From contig CM059199.1 of assembly GCA_030323885.1 (NCBI GenBank), positions 76,418,781 to 76,482,780 of the forward strand: a stretch of DNA of 64,000 bases. Direction: 5' to 3'. The notes beneath the pieces were generated by a model. The model saw only the letters and a program-made list of their open reading frames with translations, searched no databases and was not told the DNA's origin. This document shows, piece after piece, positions 61,803 through 64,000 of this stretch (within the stretch, counting starts at the first letter, position 1; every line of letters begins with the position of its first letter). Source of the DNA: Branchipolynoe longqiensis. Lineage: Eukaryota > Annelida > Polychaeta > Phyllodocida > Polynoidae. The position numbers were made by a program, and so were the translations under genes.

Positions 61803-62805
61803 AGTTCTCGATTTTTCTTTTAGTTGGTCATATGCGACTTGCTGTTCATTTTGCCAGTGCCACATGACATCCTTAGCAAGGAGCATGTGCAGTGGTTTTG
61901 CGATCTCGGACATGTTCGGTAAGACCTTGTGAATATAGCCAATGATGTCCAGGAACCTCTGCACGCCTTGTTTGTCACACGACTCTGGCATGTCTACAAT
62001 CGCCTGTATTCTGTGTGGATTTGGTTTTACACCCTGTTGGCTAAGTTGATGACCTACATATTTCACTGTTGTGTTCCTCCACGGTTAACCCATATACCAG
62101 AATGTCGTCTGTCACTCTGCCTATCCCGGGTATATCGCCCATGACACTGTGCATTTCCTGAATGAAAATGTCACTAGCTGTTTCGATGCCAAAAGGTAGA
62201 TGGGTGTACCTGTACCGGCCCCATGGAGTATTAAACGTGCACAACAGTGAACTTTCATACTCCAGCTCTATTTGCAAATATGCTGTCATTGCATCTAAAA
62301 CTGAGAAATACTGTGCGTTCGCCATTTTGCCAAATAATTCTGTCAATAGTTTTAGTTGGGAATGGTCCCCTTTTGATGGCTTTGTTCAACTTTGTCGGAT
62401 CCAGACAGATTCTTATCTTATTAGGTTTTTAACAAGTGTTATAGAATTTACCCATTCAGTACGTTCATTTTGTTAGACAATTACACCCATCTTTACCATG
62501 CACTTTAGTTTGTCATGCGCCTTATTTTGTAACGTGTACGGGATCCTCCTCGGCGGGTCGACAACAGGTTGTACAGATTTGTCAATATGAATAACAACAT
62601 TCAATTTTATCAGGCCTAAACCTTGAAAAACATCTTTATATTTGCTTACCAGATCATCGGCTTGCAGGTTGTGGATGTTGTTCGGGGTGGAAATGTTCGT
62701 TGGCACACCAGAGTTCACCTCATCAACCCGTGCCAACAGGTTCAACACAACAAAAGCCTGTTTACCCAAAATAGGTTGACAGTCCTGCACCACTTTGAAT
62801 GCCAT
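61803..62805 (-). pseudogene. Ty3/Gypsy reverse transcriptase remnant
   Basis: 62805-62473 has VDPPRRIPYTLQNKAHDKLK (RT start). 62346-62041 has YFSVLDAMTAYLQIELE, THLPFGIETASDIFIQEM and VTDDILVYG, where TDD stands for the usual YVDD/YLDD/ADD. 62066-61803 has PNPHRIQAIVDMPESCDKQG and the thumb. Frames change at about 62470 and 62060. It is adjacent to an internal deletion. Confidence 0.85.
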
Positions 62806-62880
62806 CGATCTCGACCGAAGCCTCGCTGTCGGGAGTGATCCGATGCCCCGAAAATGTTGTGAACGAACACCTGGTGTTCG

Positions 62881-63939
62881 TCAGCCGCACCAACGCAATC
62901 CTGTCAAAGTGTTCCTCGGAAGAACGTTTGCCTCCGATCCTGTGTCGAGCTTGAATTTGACTGGATGACCGTTCACTCGGATGGTCGCATACCAGAGCTT
63001 GGTTTCTTGTTCGGTGTTGCGCTCGATGACACCAACAAACAGATCCGTTGTCAACACATTGACTTCCTCCGGATCTGGGTCTTGTTCGACGTTGTGAGTG
63101 TCGGATTCTTCCACAGTCAACTCATTGACCATGCAAAGTTTGCTCTGGCAAACCTTCCCGAAGTGCCCGCCCTTCTTGCAGGTCACGCAAGTCTTGCCCC
63201 TCGCCGGACAAACTCCACGCTGGTGTTCGTAACCACAGTTTTGACATTGAATCTTGAATTCGCTTGCACCGGTCTTGTTTCCGGCCTTCCAAGATGGCGA
63301 CTTCCAAGATGGCGGCCCAACCAGATGAACCACCGGTGCACCGGTACGAGCCTTTGCATATCTGTTCAGAAATTCGATTTCTTTGACCTCCACGTCTGAT
63401 TTCTTTTCCTCCAACTGGTCAGCACAGAGTTCAGTGAGCTCGCACATGTTGATGCACTTTTCACGTGTGAGATCGGCTGTTTGAAGTATTTTGTTTCTCA
63501 ACATCATGTTCTTGACTCCAGCAACCAAACAATCGCGCAACAGTGATTCTACAATCGGTCCATATTCACAATCTTTCACTCTGTCCCTGAGGGCCGTGAC
63601 ATATGTAGACATATTTTCGCTGGCTTGATTATGTGAGTTGAAACAGTAACATATTATTATTAAATTCAATTTACTGGTACAGTATGGTTGAACTGCCTCC
63701 ATTAACGGCCCAATCTTGTCCTGCTCGGCAAGTGTGATGGCCATGTTGGCGAAAACTTTCTGGGCTTCTTCGCCCGTGACGTGAAGGAAGTTGCAGCATT
63801 GCAGTCATACTGTTTTTGTAACTACTCCTGAAGCTGTGACAAATATGTTATATGCTCTGATCCATGTTTTCCAGTTTGATTGTGCGTTGTTGCAGAGGAC
63901 TGGCAGCCTGAGGCCTGCCAGCTTGTTAGCAGGAGGCAT
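62881..63939 (-). pseudogene. Ty3/Gypsy gag-protease remnant
   Basis: The start ATG at 63939 follows the primer-binding site by a few bases. An in-frame TGA at 63807-63805 breaks the N-terminal part; from 63744 the frame is open to 62881. Features: a retrotransposon gag region; two cysteine motifs, CQNCGYEHQRGVC and CVTCKKGGHFGKVC (zinc knuckles); then an aspartic protease site FKLDTGSEANVLP. Gag and protease share a frame. A frame break follows before the reverse transcriptase. Confidence 0.87.
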
Positions 63940-63940
63940 T

Positions 63941-63957
63941 GTCCTTATCTGACACCA
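63941..63957 (-). other. primer-binding site of the Ty3/Gypsy element
   Basis: Directly next to the LTR edge, minus strand TGGTGTCAGATAAGGAC. TGG-starting sites of the TGGTGTCAGA type are common tRNA primer sites in Gypsy elements. Confidence 0.7.
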
Positions 63958-64000
63958 TGTGAAAGTATGACGTCTGAACACTTTGTCTTCTGGATACTGA
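63958..64000 (-). mobile_element. Ty3/Gypsy 5' LTR, cut by the window edge
   Basis: TGTGAAAGTATGACGTCTGA, then CTTCTGGATACTGA. The same sequence starts the solo LTR at 14325, so about 150 bp more should follow beyond the window. Confidence 0.85.

Overview
This is animal (metazoan) nuclear DNA. There are no prokaryotic gene clusters. The repeats are tRNA-headed SINEs, several MITE families, CR1/jockey-type LINE sequence, Ty3/Gypsy sequence and three tyrosine-recombinase retrotransposons, with many micro- and minisatellites. The mix looks most like a marine invertebrate, probably a mollusc; that assignment is inference.

The window is organised around one host gene on the minus strand, whose exons are scattered over 47 kb. 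Seven coding exons can be read from splice sites, matching phases and domain motifs: 47383-47275 (start codon and signal peptide), 32808-32625, 29281-29100 and 28598-28446 (one CUB domain), then 16556-16404, 5205-5074 and 77-1 (a MAM domain that runs off the left edge). All six junctions are phase compatible and give 330 residues so far. The product should be a secreted or type I membrane CUB-MAM protein; I cannot name its family. A promoter-like stretch lies at about 47384-47620. Right of that I see no host gene.

The introns are mostly mobile DNA. Intron 6 (78-5073) holds MITEs, a SINE and a 5'-truncated LINE with a 1001-codon open ORF2. Intron 5 (5206-16403) holds a 2.5 kb block with large inverted and direct repeats, and an old plus-strand Ngaro-type element cut up by at least four later insertions. 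Intron 4 (16557-28445) holds a 6.8 kb, apparently intact Ngaro/PAT-type element (18552-25325) with split direct repeats, three open ORFs and a textbook -1 frameshift signal. Introns 3 and 2 hold tandem arrays and SINEs. Intron 1 (32809-47274) holds a foldback element, many SINEs and a decayed DIRS1-type element with inverted terminal repeats (40952-46063). The upstream region (47.6-64 kb) holds SINEs, pyrimidine and A+T minisatellites, most of a set of seven unusual foldback elements, and a decayed Ty3/Gypsy element whose LTR starts at 63958. A solo LTR of the same family lies at 14325-14515.

The observations I consider most worth following are these. (1) Seven foldback elements share terminal repeats and a central palindrome, yet each is filled with a different short word. 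(2) Two minisatellites abut exons of the CUB-MAM gene and have amplified splice signals, a 5' splice site in one and a UACUAAC branch-point motif in the other. (3) The intact Ngaro element carries slippery site, spacer and stem-loop. (4) An approximately 200 bp unit is shared by two different terminal-inverted-repeat element families.
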